Position numbers and translations under genes: made by a program. A stretch of DNA of 46,316 nucleotides, taken from assembly GCA_003427395.1 (NCBI GenBank), contig BFEA01000741.1, positions 205,846-252,161 on the forward strand. The letters run 5' to 3'. Positions 1-9,230 of the stretch are shown piece by piece (positions within the stretch are counted from its first letter, which is position 1; every line of letters starts with the position of its first letter). The notes beneath the pieces are model-generated. The model worked only from the letters and a program-made list of their open reading frames with translations. It had not been told where the DNA came from and searched no databases. This stretch comes from Chara braunii (Eukaryota > Streptophyta > Charophyceae > Charales > Characeae).

Positions 1-65
1 AGATTTGCTGGATACCGTCGACTAATGCATAGATTTCCAGATTTGTTCTTTTATTCTATGTTTTG

Positions 66-414
66 CTAGGCTACCAGCCGGGCCGCCCGGGTCACCCTAT
101 TTTCCCGGGCGGCCCGGCCGTTCAAGGACCAGGGAAGGTCCCAGCCAAAAAAAAATAAAAAAAAATCCAAAACATCCGAAAAAAAAACTATGTTATGCAG
201 CAAAAAAAAAAAAAAAACCCAAAAAATCCGGAAAAAAAAACTATGTTATGCAGCAAAATAAACTGAACAACTTTTGCCTCAGGGTCGCATCGAAATTCTT
301 TACCAGATTTAAAATAAAAATTTTAAATAATTTTTATTTTTTTATTTTTTTCTATTTTTTTTATTTTTTTTGGCCCGGCCAGGCAAGTGGACCCGGGCCA
401 CTCTGGTAGCCTAG
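66..414. repeat. A-rich foldback element with 12-bp inverted ends and a GC hairpin
   Basis: The ends are perfect 12-bp inverted repeats: ctaggctaccag at 66-77 and ctggtagcctag at 403-414. Just inside the left end is a second perfect inverted repeat with 15-bp GC arms (77-91 and 104-118) and a 12-nt loop. The interior is A/T-rich and repeats the phrase 'ctatgttatgcag'. Related sequence occurs at about 22429-22560 (the 'ggaccagggaaggtcccagcc' and 'ctatgttatgcag' phrases) and at 23250-23292 (the right end, ctggtagcctaa). There is no coding potential. I infer a small non-autonomous foldback element; the family is unknown. Confidence 0.6.
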
Positions 415-430
415 ATATTTTGCCTTTTTC

Positions 431-960
431 TAAGTTTTTTTTTTTTTTTTTTTGGGTTTTTTTTTTTTTTTTTTCAATTAATCAACGTTCCGGGCCAGGT
501 CTTCTACCCCTTGGGTGGTGAGAGCCCCAGAGGGTAGAAGCCGGCAAGGCTTCGATGGCTTCCTTTCTATTGGTGGGGAGCTGCACCCGCTGGAAATGGG
601 GTCCAGCGTCCCTTCCAATGGAAAAAATATCCCGTAACTTCTCAAAATTCAGAGACTCTCTGGGCTTTCAGCGAAAACTGGAACCTCTTCGCTGTACCCT
701 AAGGGCGTCTGAAATGAGTTAGCATCTAGTCCCACTACCCACTGTACCCAGACGTGTAACAACGAATTCTGAGGATCACGAAGTTCCACAATTAGCTCAA
801 CAAGTGAAGACTAGCTCCTAGATACTGAACAACATAACCAATTCTGAGCAAGCCTATCCTTTTGGCAACTGCCTTTGATTCTATCAATAACCACTTCATG
901 GAGGTGTGTGACCCCTCAGTGAATGTTCAATGATCTCTCTGCTCAATGATGTTCAATGAT
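431..960 (-). mobile_element. Antisense retroposon 3' end with hairpin tail and poly(T)
   Basis: Read on the minus strand, 567-612 is the 3' tail shared by many elements in this window: a gctgga / tccagc hairpin (602-607 pairing with 589-594), then 'gctccccaccaatag'. It continues toward a poly(A) stretch that appears on the plus strand as the T-runs at 431-473. The body would extend rightward to about 960, where I recognise nothing further. It is therefore a minus-oriented, probably 5'-truncated retroposon. Whether it derives from the LINE itself or from one of its non-coding passengers cannot be decided from the tail. Confidence 0.55.
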
Positions 961-965
961 TCAAT

Positions 966-967
<2 letters not shown>

Positions 968-1045
<78 letters not shown>
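968..1045. repeat. (CT)n microsatellite, about 78 bp
   Basis: Uninterrupted CT dinucleotide run. Very similar pure CT tracts occur at 25507-25583, 25898-25976, 26337-26385 (running into a gap) and 30081-30154. ORFs across it (poly Ser-Leu) are artefacts. Confidence 0.97.
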
Positions 1046-1052
<7 letters not shown>

Positions 1053-1463
1053 CAATCCCATATTCCCCTGCCAGTTACGAGCTTTGTCGACACTGTTGTC
1101 TTCGCCCTCCTTCTGCTCAACGCCTTTCATGTCATTGGCACCTTTGGAATCCACACTCTTGTCTTCACTTCTCTTCTTATCCCAATAGACTGTACCGCCC
1201 AGACCTGCGACATCATCTTCCCTTTCTACATCCCCAGTCTTCTGATTCCAACAATCCATATCATCATCATCATCATCACCATTTTGAGGTGATTCCAGTG
1301 GTTCCGATGATTCATTATCCGCATCATTATCATTATCCCCAGTCTTCTGAGACCAAAGATTCCGACCATTCATATCACCATTATCATCATCATCATCATC
1401 ATCATTAACATCATCATTACTATCATCATCATCATCATCCTCCCGCTGAACTGTGAATATCAT
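1044..1463 (-). other. Doubtful acidic ORF, 139 aa, Asp-rich
   Basis: The minus-strand frame encodes a strongly acidic, Asp/Asn-rich peptide with two related segments, 'WSQKTGDNDND' and 'CWNQKTGDVERED', built partly on (ATC/GAT)n trinucleotide runs at 1257-1440. Just upstream in the minus sense there are two other short open stretches. One, ending about 1556, reads '...SLKKQWRDSDGVERAVLKLWV'. The other (1435-1599) is a Cys-containing peptide with a C-x2-C-x-C pattern. Together they could be decayed exons of one gene in different frames. There is no recognisable domain and no splice evidence, and I do not assign a function. It may equally be a trinucleotide-repeat artefact. Confidence 0.25.
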
Positions 1464-1724
1464 CCCGTGTATTCCTCAGATCGACATCATTTGCTCTCAA
1501 TACCTCACCATCACCTTTTTGAGGCCGATGGCACTGCCCTATCACACAGACCCATCTTAGTTCACACCCACAGTTTAAGCACCGCACGTTCAACTCCATC
1601 AGAATCCCTCCACTGTTTCTTCAAACTATCCTTAATCTGCCAGAGCTCCTGGCTCTTGCTGTGGCTGACTCTCACGTTCGTTTTTGTAGCCACCGCTTCT
1701 ACCTTCAATGGAGGACGCACCTAA

Positions 1725-2389
1725 TCTCGGTCGATGAGGAGGGGGGTGTGATTAAGCCCTTCAAGGGGCCAAGTTCCGAAATTAACGGGCCAAGAAGAGT
1801 GTGTGAGGTGGGTGTGGTAAGATAGCGCCTGGGAGAGAAGCGGGAGGGTGAAAACGAGAATCTTGGAAGTGAGCAACGAATCATCCGGCTATTTGTTCTG
1901 TTCCATAAAATTACGGGGACGCTGTTGAGGACGAGTGCTGCTCTCTTGGGTCGGGGGGTGGCATGGGGGTTGGGGGTGCATGGTGATACCGTGGCAGTCC
2001 AATGGTTGGGAAGGGGTGCCTTGTAGGGAAACCAATGCCGAATTAAGGGGTGTATCCTACTCTCGTTGGCTGTAGACCCATGCAGGTGAGGAGTGAGTCC
2101 GCAGCGGTTGGTGGAGGGTAGTTGATGATGGACGAGGTCTCCTCCAATACCACTGGTCAATTCTCCCTGGCGAATAACAAGGTACACACACACAGTCAGG
2201 TACTTGTGGAGGTGGTACGAGCACCTCTCACCAGTACGCAGTACTCACTTCGTAGAGGCTCCATGGTGGGGAGCAACATATAACCATACATATATATAGC
2301 CCACGGGCACACATCCATGATACACAAACACACACGCATCACAAACGGCTGGGTGGAGGTCACGCAGGGGCCAATAGGTGATTGTTAGA
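1725..2389. other. No gene seen
   Basis: Unique-looking sequence with no supported ORF. There is a short CA run near 2184 and an AT-rich patch with 'catatatatagc' near 2289, too weak to call a promoter. Confidence 0.5.
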
Positions 2390-2465
2390 GCCTGGCGTCC
2401 AAAGTACCCGTACGGCAAGGCTCGTTCGACTATGCTTCAACCAGGGCTAGGTCGCTAGCCCTGGT
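2390..2465. repeat. Dispersed repeat, second copy near 21472
   Basis: The segment with 'caaggctcgttcgactatgc' and 'ttcaaccagggctag' matches 21472-21535 ('caaggctcgctcgatagtgc', 'ttcaactagggctgg') with scattered mismatches. Both copies are followed within 250 bp by A-rich runs (2685-2705; 21685-21710). Interspersed repeat of unknown class. Confidence 0.5.
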
Positions 2466-2796
2466 GCCTGTCGTTACTGTTCGGTCCAAGTCCCCCTCGA
2501 TACTGGTAGGGTGACGGTCCTGAGTGCTGGTCACACTAAGGAAGGATAGTAGGGATAGGGGATACGCTAGGAGTATTGACTTGAGGTTGGGATGGGTGGT
2601 GACCTTGCCTTCCCAGAGCGAGGGTAGACTACTTCCGGCAATCAACGTGTGCCTAGTAACCGGCCTCTACAACACCCTGGACTTAAAAAAAAAAAGAAAA
2701 AAAAAGGAAACTGCCCAGCGAGCTCTCAGTGCCTTCCTTTAACCCTATATTCCGTATCTTCCGGCGGATACTGATCACCTCTCCTCCTACCGTTAA

Positions 2797-3425
2797 TGAA
2801 AAGGACAGAAACCTACTTCGGCCCAAACGAATGATCAGGGCCGAGCTATAACCAATGTCGACCTTCCTATATTGAAAAAAGGGCCCTGACCGACTGGCCG
2901 TTCATCAAACTACGTAATGAGGCCCCCCTTTTCAAAAAAAGGAGGAAGGTCCTAGATGAAAAAAGGACGGCCCAGATCTCGACGGAGTGTTACGTCGACC
3001 AAGATCTGAATATTAAAAAAGGGGAATCGTACTTCGGCAGGAGTGAACCGAGTTATCAGGACTGAGCTAACCAGGGCCGACCTTTTTGTACAGAAAGGGA
3101 ACCCTGACCAAGTGGACGTTCCTCAAAATATGTAATGAAGCCCCCGTTTTCTCAAAAGGAAAAAGTTATATTCAACCCTAGCTGTAGAAAAGGATGGGCA
3201 AGATCTTGACAGGGACCTACGACGGCCAAGAGCTGTAGAAAAGGACAGAAACCTACTTCGGCCATCAGAGTTGAGGCCGACCCTCCTATAGTGCAATAAG
3301 AGCCCTGACCGACTGGCCGTTCCTCAAACTACGTAATGAGACCCCCCTTTTCAAAAAAGGAGGAGGATCTATTCAAACCCTAGATGAAAAAAGGACGGCC
3401 CAGATCTTGACAGGGGGCGATTTAT
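2797..3425. repeat. Tandem repeat, three copies of about 220 bp
   Basis: Three successive units share the landmarks 'tacttcggc' (about 2814, 3030, 3254), 'gaccgactggccgttc' or its variant, 'aaactacgtaatgag' and 'aaaggacggcccagatct'. Spacing is about 216 and 224 bp. The middle unit is the most diverged and the third is slightly shortened. Each unit contains poly(A/T) slips. There is no ORF through the units and no source gene recognised. Confidence 0.8.
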
Positions 3426-3707
3426 CTGTGATATCAACCAGAGATACCGATGGCCTCTCGGGCCTGACAATACTTTCCAAACCGCAGTCTATGTCCCTAC
3501 GCGTGGGGTGGAATCCCACAAATTGAAACAAGGCGCAAGCGGACACGGCTATCACTTCGGAGTAGCCACTGCTTCCTGATCAAGGACCTGAAGCAAAACC
3601 CAAAGGAAGAGAGAACTCGTGAGGCAAAAACTATAACTTCGGAAGATCTAGAAATGGAATACTCAGCCACAGCGGTCGGCCGAGGAGCCAGTCCCAGCAA
3701 CGATAGG

Positions 3708-3878
3708 TCATGCGAGAAAAGAAATACCTAAAACAGAAAGGACAAAAAGAAGCCCTCACAAGACCCGTCCGAGACAGCAGCTAAGATCCAGAAACGAAAA
3801 ACCATGCGCAAAAAGGAAATACCTAGCACAGAAAGGACAAGAAGAAGCCCTTGCAAGACCTGTCCGAAACAGCTCCTA
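3708..3878. repeat. Tandem duplication, period about 95 bp
   Basis: The landmarks 'catgcg...aa', 'gaaatacctaaaacagaaag' / 'gaaatacctagcacagaaag', 'agaagccc' and 'agac(c)tgtccgaaacag' appear twice about 95 bp apart, around 3709-3775 and 3803-3872. Non-coding and unassigned. Confidence 0.6.
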
Positions 3879-4097
3879 GCGACCATACAGTTGTCTTGGT
3901 GAGGGCATTACCTCGAAAGCACTTTGGCTGCACCAAGTATTCTGCACCTTGTATCATCCTTCTGCTGGCCCACTAGTTGCAAGTATCGGAACACCGCCGA
4001 CTCGCTCCCTCGTTTGTTCCCGTTTGTTCCCGTTTGTTAGCATCCGGCGAAGAAAACCGTCGACGAAGCGTCTGCAAGCAAATCTTCACGTGTCGAA

Positions 4098-4230
4098 GAA
4101 TCATCAAGCCTGCAGATCTGACCGTGCTTTTGCCACGGCAACAGTCATGGTCGCCGCCAGCAAGTAGACGCCTCGTGACGAGGAATCACCAAGCCTGCAG
4201 GTATGACCGTGCTTTTGCCAAAGCAACAGT
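4098..4230. repeat. Tandem duplication, period about 82 bp
   Basis: The phrases 'gaatcatcaagcctgcag' and 'gaatcaccaagcctgcag', each followed by 'tgaccgtgcttttgcca' and 'gcaacagtc', occur 82 bp apart (about 4098-4147 and 4180-4229). The overlapping ORFs simply repeat this duplication. The surrounding 3880-4600 has no supported gene. Confidence 0.65.
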
Positions 4231-4833
4231 CCCGGCCTCGAGACTTGGCTCCAGGCTGCGCCGCCCCACTGTATCATTCCCAAGAAGGGTGTGAAGTGCC
4301 TGCCACTGCTCCCCTGGAGATGCCACGTGTTCCGTAAGAAGCTCGCTGCACGCAGCGCTCTTCAGTTCGACAAAGTTCGTATGTGTTCCCACTGATCTAT
4401 ATCCGCAGTTCGTGAAGAAGCCCTTCAACCCGAGTCTCCACCATACCTCCCCTTACCCCTGGACAAGTTCATGTCACCTATGCTCAAGTTCACTGTGACG
4501 TCTGACGGCTATGTAACCCGCCTTCCCCGTGCTTAGCGCCCCGGGGCATGGCGGTGAACTCCGCGCTGAGAGATGAGGAAACCTAACGCACGCGCGTCGC
4601 TGGATTAGACCGCTATGGCGCCCCCTCCAACTTCCTTTTCGTTTTCTTTTTTTCCTTCTGAAGAAGAAGATAAAGTGCTCTCCTCTCCCGATTTACAAGA
4701 ATTAGTGAAGGTAAATTTAAAATTTGGAAATCATTATCCACCCCGGATAAATCGTTCTCTCTCGCTCAGCCTTATCCTCATCCTTTATGGGGGCAAAGCA
4801 GCTTAAAAAAAAAACAAAAAAAACAAAAACAAA

Positions 4834-4891
4834 GAGCATGGCCTCTATGGCAAGGATTACACACATAAATCGAGAGACGGTCCAATTTTTT
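4834..4891 (+). pseudogene. U6 snRNA-derived fragment (3' half)
   Basis: The sequence follows the conserved 3' half of U6 spliceosomal RNA: 'agcatggcc', then 'gcaaggat.acac', then 'aaatcgaga' and 'ggtccaattttt'. Against the U6 consensus as I know it, it carries several substitutions in otherwise near-invariant positions and lacks the 5' half, which is replaced by an A-rich stretch (4804-4833). I see no plant-type upstream sequence element or TATA box at the usual spacing, so this is most likely a truncated retro-pseudogene and not an active pol III gene. Confidence 0.8.
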
Positions 4892-4934
4892 GGGGGTGTA
4901 GCTGAAAAAGTGGGGGAAACAAAATCAGCTTTGA

Positions 4935-5053
4935 GTCCTCATGGACATCCATAAAAATTGGAACGAAACAGAGAAGATTTTTTTTTTTTTTTTTTTTGAA
5001 ACAGAGAAGATTAGCATGCCCCAAGTGCAAGGATGACACACATGAATCAATTT
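4935..5053 (+). pseudogene. U6 snRNA pseudogene split by a poly(T) insertion
   Basis: It begins at the exact 5' end of U6 ('gtcctcatggacatcc', the capped 5' stem-loop), continues through 'aaaattggaac' and 'acagagaagatt', then is interrupted by a T-run (4980-4997). It resumes by repeating 'gaaacagagaagatt' and continues through 'agcatg' and 'gcaaggatgacacac'. The 15-bp duplication is perfect (4965-4979 and 4998-5012). The 3' end has decayed. It lies only 43 bp downstream of the other U6 fragment in the same orientation. Non-functional because of the insertion and lost 3' end. Confidence 0.85.
4980..4997 (-). mobile_element. Poly(T) insertion with 15-bp target-site duplication
   Basis: A pure T stretch lies exactly between two perfect copies of gaaacagagaagatt inside a U6 pseudogene. 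This is the structure expected if a retrotransposition event inserted only a poly(A) tail on the minus strand, flanked by a LINE-type target-site duplication. Replication slippage would not normally duplicate the 15-bp non-T flank. Confidence 0.7.
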
Positions 5054-5059
5054 AAGTGG

Positions 5060-5984
5060 GGGGGGGGGAATTGGAGGCGGCGGCAAGCAGCGGGGGATCG
5101 CTAACGCACGCAGTGCAACACAGGCACTGCATGCATGCCAGAACTCGCCGACGGAATGGCACAGACGCAGGGGGTGAAGCGCGCGTGTGGGCGTGGGTTG
5201 GGTTGCTGTCCAGCTGGGGTATTACCACGCCCCTGGCTATGGCTGGCCTTGGTCGGTGGGAGCCGGCAATCCTTGTTAAGTCGCAAAGGGAGAGAGTCAC
5301 ACGTGTGGCTGACCGCGAGGCAGGGTTTTCTAGCCGCCAACATACTATAAATGAAGATTGATCAGGGGCTCCTGCCCCCTGATCTCAGATATGTAGCTAC
5401 GTGGATCGCTGGTGTCGGATGCTGCCTTCGAAAGGTGATTCTCGTGGAGAGTGCGCGAAGGAGCTGAAGCCACTGCTTGTTGGAAGATGCTTACATGGAC
5501 TACTGCGACTCTGGTCTTAGTCCCCCTCACTGTTGCGAAAGCGTGGGCGACTTTGGCATGATAGGGTTGTGCTCAGTTCACTGTTGGTAACAGCTGGCAA
5601 GTTTTTTTTCCTCGTCGTAATAGAGGAACTCTTTTTCCGGTTTAGGGTTTGTTTTTGTTTCCATTACTGAAGTTTTGCGTTTTCAGTCTTTTGGCGGTCT
5701 GTGAAATCGCTATTCCTAATTTTGTTGATTGGTTTCGTTAACTTTGTTTCCTTGCTTACTACATTTAGTCGCCGTTTTAGGCGTGATTGTTAACTGTTGC
5801 TATTAAGAGTCAGGTTAAGAGTCTAATTAGTGTTTTCGATTTTGTTGCCGTTTTGGTAGTTCTTGTGCTAGGTTTCTTAGTCTGCTTAGTGGATTTTTGG
5901 TTTTGCAGTTCCTTAGCCGTTCAATTCCACCGAATTGTTTGTAGTTCTACTTGATAGCTATGGCTGTGATGTGGCGAGATGAAC
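5060..5984. other. No gene seen
   Basis: 5060-5350 is GC-rich and open in several overlapping frames on both strands, none resembling a known family. 5580-5980 is T-rich. I see no reliable exon, RNA gene or repeat match here. Confidence 0.4.
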
Positions 5985-6834
5985 GTGGGACTGTCGCTCT
6001 GCGAAGACCCTGTCATGGTGGGCGGCGGGGCTTTTTAGAGGGTTGATGCTGACTGGGGGAGCAGTTTGCCCTAAATCGCGAGGAGGTGGGTGGGTTTGCA
6101 GGGTCTTTCGACCCTTGCCGCGCGGGTGGTAGGGCGCTCTGCAGGTTCATTAATGTTATGGGATTGCGTTAATCTCCTTACAAGTCCTCGGGTTTTTTTT
6201 CTATCATCCTTTTCTTTTGGGACTGGAGAGCGTCGCTCTGCAGGATTTTCATCATGGAGGGAGGTGAAGATCCCTTTGGGAGTGTACGTGGATGGGGGTG
6301 CGGATTACCCTAAATCGCGAGGAGGCGGGTGGGTTTTGCGGGGCCTTGGCCCCTGCCGCGCGGGCAGTAGGGTATTTCGGAGGGTTTGCTGACACCATCG
6401 TGGAGGGAGTTGGTGTCTTAAGGTAGGTAATGTGGGGGTGGAGCGATCTGTTTTGAATCACGAGGAGGTGGGTGGGTTTGTGGGGTCTGTGGCCACAGAT
6501 CCCTACCGCGCGGGTGGCAGGGTGGATCTGCAGGGTTGGACGATATCCAAGGGTGATAGGCTTTGTTTTTGTAGGGTTTGATTTGGCTGTTTCTTTTTTA
6601 CGTCATCCTCATTGTACACAAGTAGGATTTTGTCATTTCGTTGAATTTGTTGTGTAGACCTGTAATGGATTGTAGGGTTGGCTGTTTACATTGGGATAAC
6701 CTTTTCAATGATGTGAGGGACGCCAGACCCGTTTTCCCGCTTTTATAATTCAAAAGTGGCCGTCGTATGAACCAGGCCGGAGTGCCTGGATCATACGACA
6801 CTTTGGCCGCAAAAAAAAAAAAAAAAAAAAAATG
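5985..6834 (+). mobile_element. Modular non-coding retroposon with 3' hairpin and poly(A)
   Basis: Three tandem modules of roughly 130-240 bp share 'aatcgcgaggagg(t/c)gggtggg', 'ccg(c/t)cgcg' and 'gcggg...agggt' landmarks (about 6060-6150, 6300-6390, 6445-6540). After a T-rich linker comes a 3' hairpin with arms tcgtatga (6763-) and tcatacga around 'ggagtgcctgga', and then a pure A run (6810-6831). The same architecture recurs at 36938-37475. No ORF is conserved. I infer a SINE-like or LINE-dependent non-autonomous retroposon. Confidence 0.6.
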
Positions 6835-6899
6835 CAGCTTGTGCTGCCGTCATCGTGCCTTCTTTGCTTGACCATTCACAACATGGATTCAATTTTATC

Positions 6900-7040
6900 C
6901 ACCTCAAAAAAAGAAAAAAGAAAAAAAAAAAGAAAGATTATTTTTGTCCTCCTCTGTAAATCCTTCTTTTCTTTCGTTAAAAAAATAAAAATCCTTTTTT
7001 CGCTTATCCTTTTTTTTTTTCTTTTTTTTTTTTTCGCTTG
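6900..7040. repeat. Low-complexity A-rich and T-rich tracts
   Basis: Alternating runs of A with G interruptions (about 6906-6936) and of T with C interruptions (about 6996-7035). They lie between the modular retroposon and the Penelope-like element and carry no coding signal. Confidence 0.8.
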
Positions 7041-7070
7041 TCCTTATCATGACTGGGGGTAGCAGTCATA

Positions 7071-7725
7071 ATTTGGACAGGGTGATATTATTTTTTGCAT
7101 GATTCATAGCACAATGTTGTGGTATTCGAACAAGGTGACATTGTTTTGCATGATTCATAGCACAGTGTTGTAGTACAAGGAACGTGGTGACTGACGTAGC
7201 CTGGGTTCGAGCCCAGCACGTAGCATTAGCAGTACCTGAATAGTATAACTTTTTTGGTCTTTGGATTACCTGAATAGTCTAACTTTTTTGGTCTTTGGAT
7301 TTGAGGATGGCCTGGGCTTGAACCAGGTACCTACAATAGTGTGTTGATATTCTAGTCTAGGAGTACCTACCGGGTCTCGGTTAGTCGGGACCTGGTTTCA
7401 GGCTACTTCCTATTTGTTTTACCGTGTTTGCTCTAGTAGGTAGGTGATGCTGGTAATCAGAATAGTATAATTGTGATTAGTGAGACTCATTAGTCCTCTT
7501 ACGGGCGCTCGCTATCAGCGAACGCTAAATTAGCGTTGGCGGTTATCCGCGAACGCTAAATTAGCGCTGGCAGTAGCGAACGCAAGTCTGGCGGAACATT
7601 ATGGAGGATCACGGGGTTGTGGAACGTACTGTTGTTACCGTAATTTCTTTGAGTTTTACTTCGTCATCTTTGACGTACTTTGATTGCTCTACGTGTCTAC
7701 GTGTGAGTTTTTCTCCCTACGATAT
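7071..7725 (+). repeat. Left direct terminal repeat (pLTR) of the Penelope-like element
   Basis: It matches 12506-13135 over its whole length, from 'atttggacagggtgatatt' to 'cgtgtgagtttttctccc'. Both copies contain two tandem phrases around 'gcatgattcatagcac' and a GC-rich block with repeated 'cgaacgctaaatta(g/a)cg' motifs that can fold back on themselves (left copy 7510-7585). The left copy alone has a 32-bp tandem duplication ('acctgaatagt(a/c)taactttt', about 7236-7300). I looked for a hammerhead ribozyme core (CTGANGA plus GAAA), known from some Penelope-like pLTRs, and did not find it. Confidence 0.85.
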
Positions 7726-7921
7726 TGTTTAATGTGCGTATGAACTACCCTGGAGTCTCGTTACTGGGATAAGTGAGCACGATTACTGGTTACTTGGCAT
7801 TTTTTTGATTATTTCGGCATCGAGGTACTATTGGTATCGTGAAGTGGCTTGTTGACGGAGCGATGTACGACACTTCAACCATCTTGACTGTGGACTTGCT
7901 AGGAGTGTGTCGAGGGGGTGA

Positions 7922-8560
7922 GGATCCATATCGAGTTATGGCGATCAGCGGGGGAGCGAGTATGGGGACCAGCGGGGCTACAGCAGGGACCATCGAGATC
8001 CTAGGGATCGCACGGGAGATATGCGAGGGTACGACTGTGGCCCAAGACGTGGACCTCCGACGTGTTATAACTGCGATGACGCCGGACACTATGCAAATCA
8101 GTGCCCTCATTCTCGCAGGAGTTCCCATCCAGGTCCATGAAGTTCCACAGATTCGAGACGAGCGCGTTTAACATCACCGAGACAATATAATCAAAGCCAT
8201 CATCGGTACACACCACCATACGACCCTCTCCAAACGAAGGTGGCTGAGATTGGTAAGAGTGTAGCTGCAGTTTGCCAATACGTGGTGAACGAGCAACAAA
8301 AGAAGGCAGCTAAAGAGCGCAAGAAGGCGGAGAAGAAGGAAGCAGCAAAGGCAGCATAAGCCAGGCGGCAAGAGATTGAACTGAAGAAGAAGAAGGAAAA
8401 GATCCGCAAGGAAGCCGAGCTAACGGAGGAGATGAATAAGAAATTGGATATCAGGATGGTTGTACGCGTGGACGAGTTACGCGAAGATGTGCGTGAGGAC
8501 GTGAAACGCGAGATTCGAGAGGAGATAAGAGGACTGGGAAATAGAAAGTGGCGAGTCTAA
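7922..8560 (+). pseudogene. Zinc-knuckle / coiled-coil N-terminal part of the Penelope-like element ORF
   Basis: Reading frame 2 gives an Arg/Gly/Tyr/Asp-rich stretch, then a textbook CCHC zinc knuckle CYNCDDAGHYANQC (8063-8104; C-x2-C-x4-H-x4-C), then a Lys/Glu-rich coiled coil (about 8243-8545) with heptad-like 'ELREDVREDVKREIREEI'. Two in-frame stops interrupt it (TGA about 8138 and TAA about 8357), and the frame ends at 8558-8560. An overlapping frame starting near 8548 continues into 'ELPPKRTP', where an insertion begins at 8713. Zinc knuckles bind single-stranded nucleic acid, so a Gag-like RNA-binding role is the inference. It lies just after the left pLTR. Confidence 0.65.
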
Positions 8561-8712
8561 CACCACCGGGGTCGGAGAGCAATGCTAGCAGCAGCGAAAC
8601 TGAAGAATTGAGCACCAACACTCGAAATCTATGCATCAGCGAAAAACAGAAATGGGGAGAGGAACTGGTATTCGAAGGGAGTCCACCTATGGAACTACCA
8701 CCAAAAAGAACT

Positions 8713-9230
8713 CCTACAACAAAAAAATTCCCACGAGAAATGAAAGTTGAAAAAACATTCCATAAAAAAAAAAATCCTTCATATTTATAATATATCATTC
8801 CAATGTTCGTCCAATTCTAAAATTTTCAGTTTTATCTGATAAGTTCTCGTCTAAATATGAGTTTTCCCTTTCAACTACATCTATTTGTTCAAGATGGAAT
8901 GAAAGTCTGCACGAGTTTATGAAATGTTTTAATTAAATTTTCATTCTAGTACAACAAATATCTTCTAATTTGGATTTGATTAACCTATTTGTGACTATAA
9001 ATGACAGTCCAATTAAAATATTTCATGAACTCATCCAGACTTTCATTCCATCTCTACCATGCAGTCTAAATAAGAAGGGATACCCTATTCTTGGAATGAA
9101 AGTTTGCAAGTAAAATGAAAATTTTTAAAATTGGAATGACATTTTCTAAAATGGAATGAAAATTTGAAATTTAGATGGTAATTTTACTATAGAATGATGA
9201 TTTAATTCTAAGAAATTTTTCCGTTGTAGG
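8713..9230. mobile_element. AT-rich MITE-like insertion with inverted ends
   Basis: The outer ends are inverted: cctacaacaaaaaaattc (8713-8730) against gttgtagg preceded by gaaatttttcc (about 9212-9230). A long internal inverted repeat is also present: about 42 bp at 8893-8934 (gatggaatgaaagtctg...) pairs with 9011-9053 (...cagactttcattccatc). The interior is AT-rich with recurring 'ggaatgaaa' and no ORF. It sits between 'PPKRTP' and 'KTGGLVNL' codons of the Penelope-like ORF, so it inserted into that element. A target duplication is not clear ('aagaact' left, 'aagacgg' right), so the superfamily is open. Confidence 0.7.

Noticed and set aside
7071-7725. Hammerhead ribozyme in the Penelope-like pLTR
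   Set aside because: No CTGANGA core with a partner GAAA was found on either strand by eye. A covariance search would be decisive.
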